A DNA stretch of 6,313 bases, from contig JAUIEH010000174.1 in the NCBI GenBank assembly GCA_030428405.1, forward strand, positions 1 to 6,313. The letters are read 5' to 3'. A program made the position numbers and the translations under genes. The notes under the pieces were generated by a model that made no database searches, was not told the DNA's origin, and saw only the letters and a program-made list of their open reading frames with translations. This stretch comes from Alphaproteobacteria bacterium (GTDB lineage Bacteria; Pseudomonadota; Alphaproteobacteria; Caulobacterales; Maricaulaceae). How positions within the stretch are numbered: the stretch's first letter is position 1; every line of letters begins with the position of its first letter. Of the stretch, positions 6,109 to 6,313 are shown piece by piece.

Positions 6109-6313
6109 CGAAGCCGCCGCTCTCCGGGCGCGCCGCGCGCGATGCGGGCTACACATTGCTCGAAGCGCTCGTGGTGTTGACCATTGTCTCGCTTGCTTCC
6201 GCCATCATTTTTTCGCGCGCGCAATCAGGCGCCGGCCGGCTCAGCCTCGCCGGCGAAGCGCGCGAGCTGACCGCCGTTTTGCGCGAGGCCCAGACCGGCG
6301 CTTTGCGCCTGAA
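6105..6313 (+). CDS. gspH: T2SS pseudopilin, GspH-like, N-terminal part (truncated by window edge)
   Basis: A pseudopilin inserts in the inner membrane and joins the periplasmic pseudopilus after prepilin peptidase cleavage. The 69 residues visible include a leader of about 15 residues with basic positions, then the class III prepilin site G|YTLLEALVVLTI. This has Gly at -1, Glu at +5, and Tyr instead of the usual Phe at +1. The hydrophobic N-terminal helix follows, then a helix reading EARELTAVLREAQTGAL. The LAxxLRxAR-like helix fits the minor pseudopilin GspH better than the major pseudopilin GspG, whose post-helix region normally reads differently. The only workable start is TTG at 6105, overlapping the gspF stop as TTGA; no ATG or GTG lies between the preceding coding end and the prepilin motif. 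The C-terminal domain and any calcium site are outside the window, so the subtype is provisional. Confidence 0.83.
   Translation, partial: MTKPPLSGRAARDAGYTLLEALVVLTIVSLASAIIFSRAQSGAGRLSLAGEARELTAVLREAQTGALRL

Noticed and set aside
3149..6313. Type IV pilus assembly operon (PilB-PilC-pilin) instead of T2SS
   Set aside because: GspE and GspF alone could be PilB and PilC, but the adjacent GspL, GspM, GspC-like protein and GspD-type secretin, with a GspH-like pseudopilin, fit a T2SS.

Overview
The window holds the core of a type II secretion system (T2SS, general secretion pathway) locus. The DNA is GC-rich and unusually dense in CGCG/GCGC steps, with Ala/Arg-rich proteins. This suggests a proteobacterium, most likely an alphaproteobacterium. 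That placement is inferred from composition and protein style; no rRNA or taxonomic marker is present.

The layout is divergent. On the minus strand, reading leftward from about 2939, lie gspL (2939-1893), gspM (1896-1309), a short gspC/xpsN-like gene (1312-818) and the 5' part of the secretin gene gspD (776 to the left edge, truncated). On the plus strand lie the ATPase gene gspE (3149-4900), the inner-membrane platform gene gspF (4900-6108) and the start of a pseudopilin gene, best read as gspH-like (6105 to the right edge, truncated). A 209-bp intergenic region (2940-3148) separates the two arms. It carries a good sigma70-like promoter facing gspE, an AT-rich patch with an inverted repeat, and a much weaker promoter candidate facing gspL.

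The products make up most of the machine. GspE powers pseudopilus assembly from the cytoplasm. GspF, GspL and GspM form the inner-membrane platform. The GspC-like protein bridges the platform to the secretin, and GspD forms the outer-membrane channel, probably lipid-anchored here. The pseudopilin belongs to the piston. The order L-M-N(C)-D resembles the end of Xanthomonas-type xps clusters (E-F-G-H-I-J-K-L-M-N-D), but that block is inverted and set head-to-head with E-F. Most genes overlap by 1-4 nt, which suggests translational coupling. The exception is the 41-bp gspC-gspD gap, which can fold into a hairpin.

No tRNA, rRNA, mobile element, CRISPR array or clear intrinsic terminator was seen. 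I found no wholly new system. The points most worth checking are the divergent arrangement and its control region, the minimal GspC without a PDZ domain, the secretin's atypical lipobox, and the apparent absence of gspG directly after gspF.
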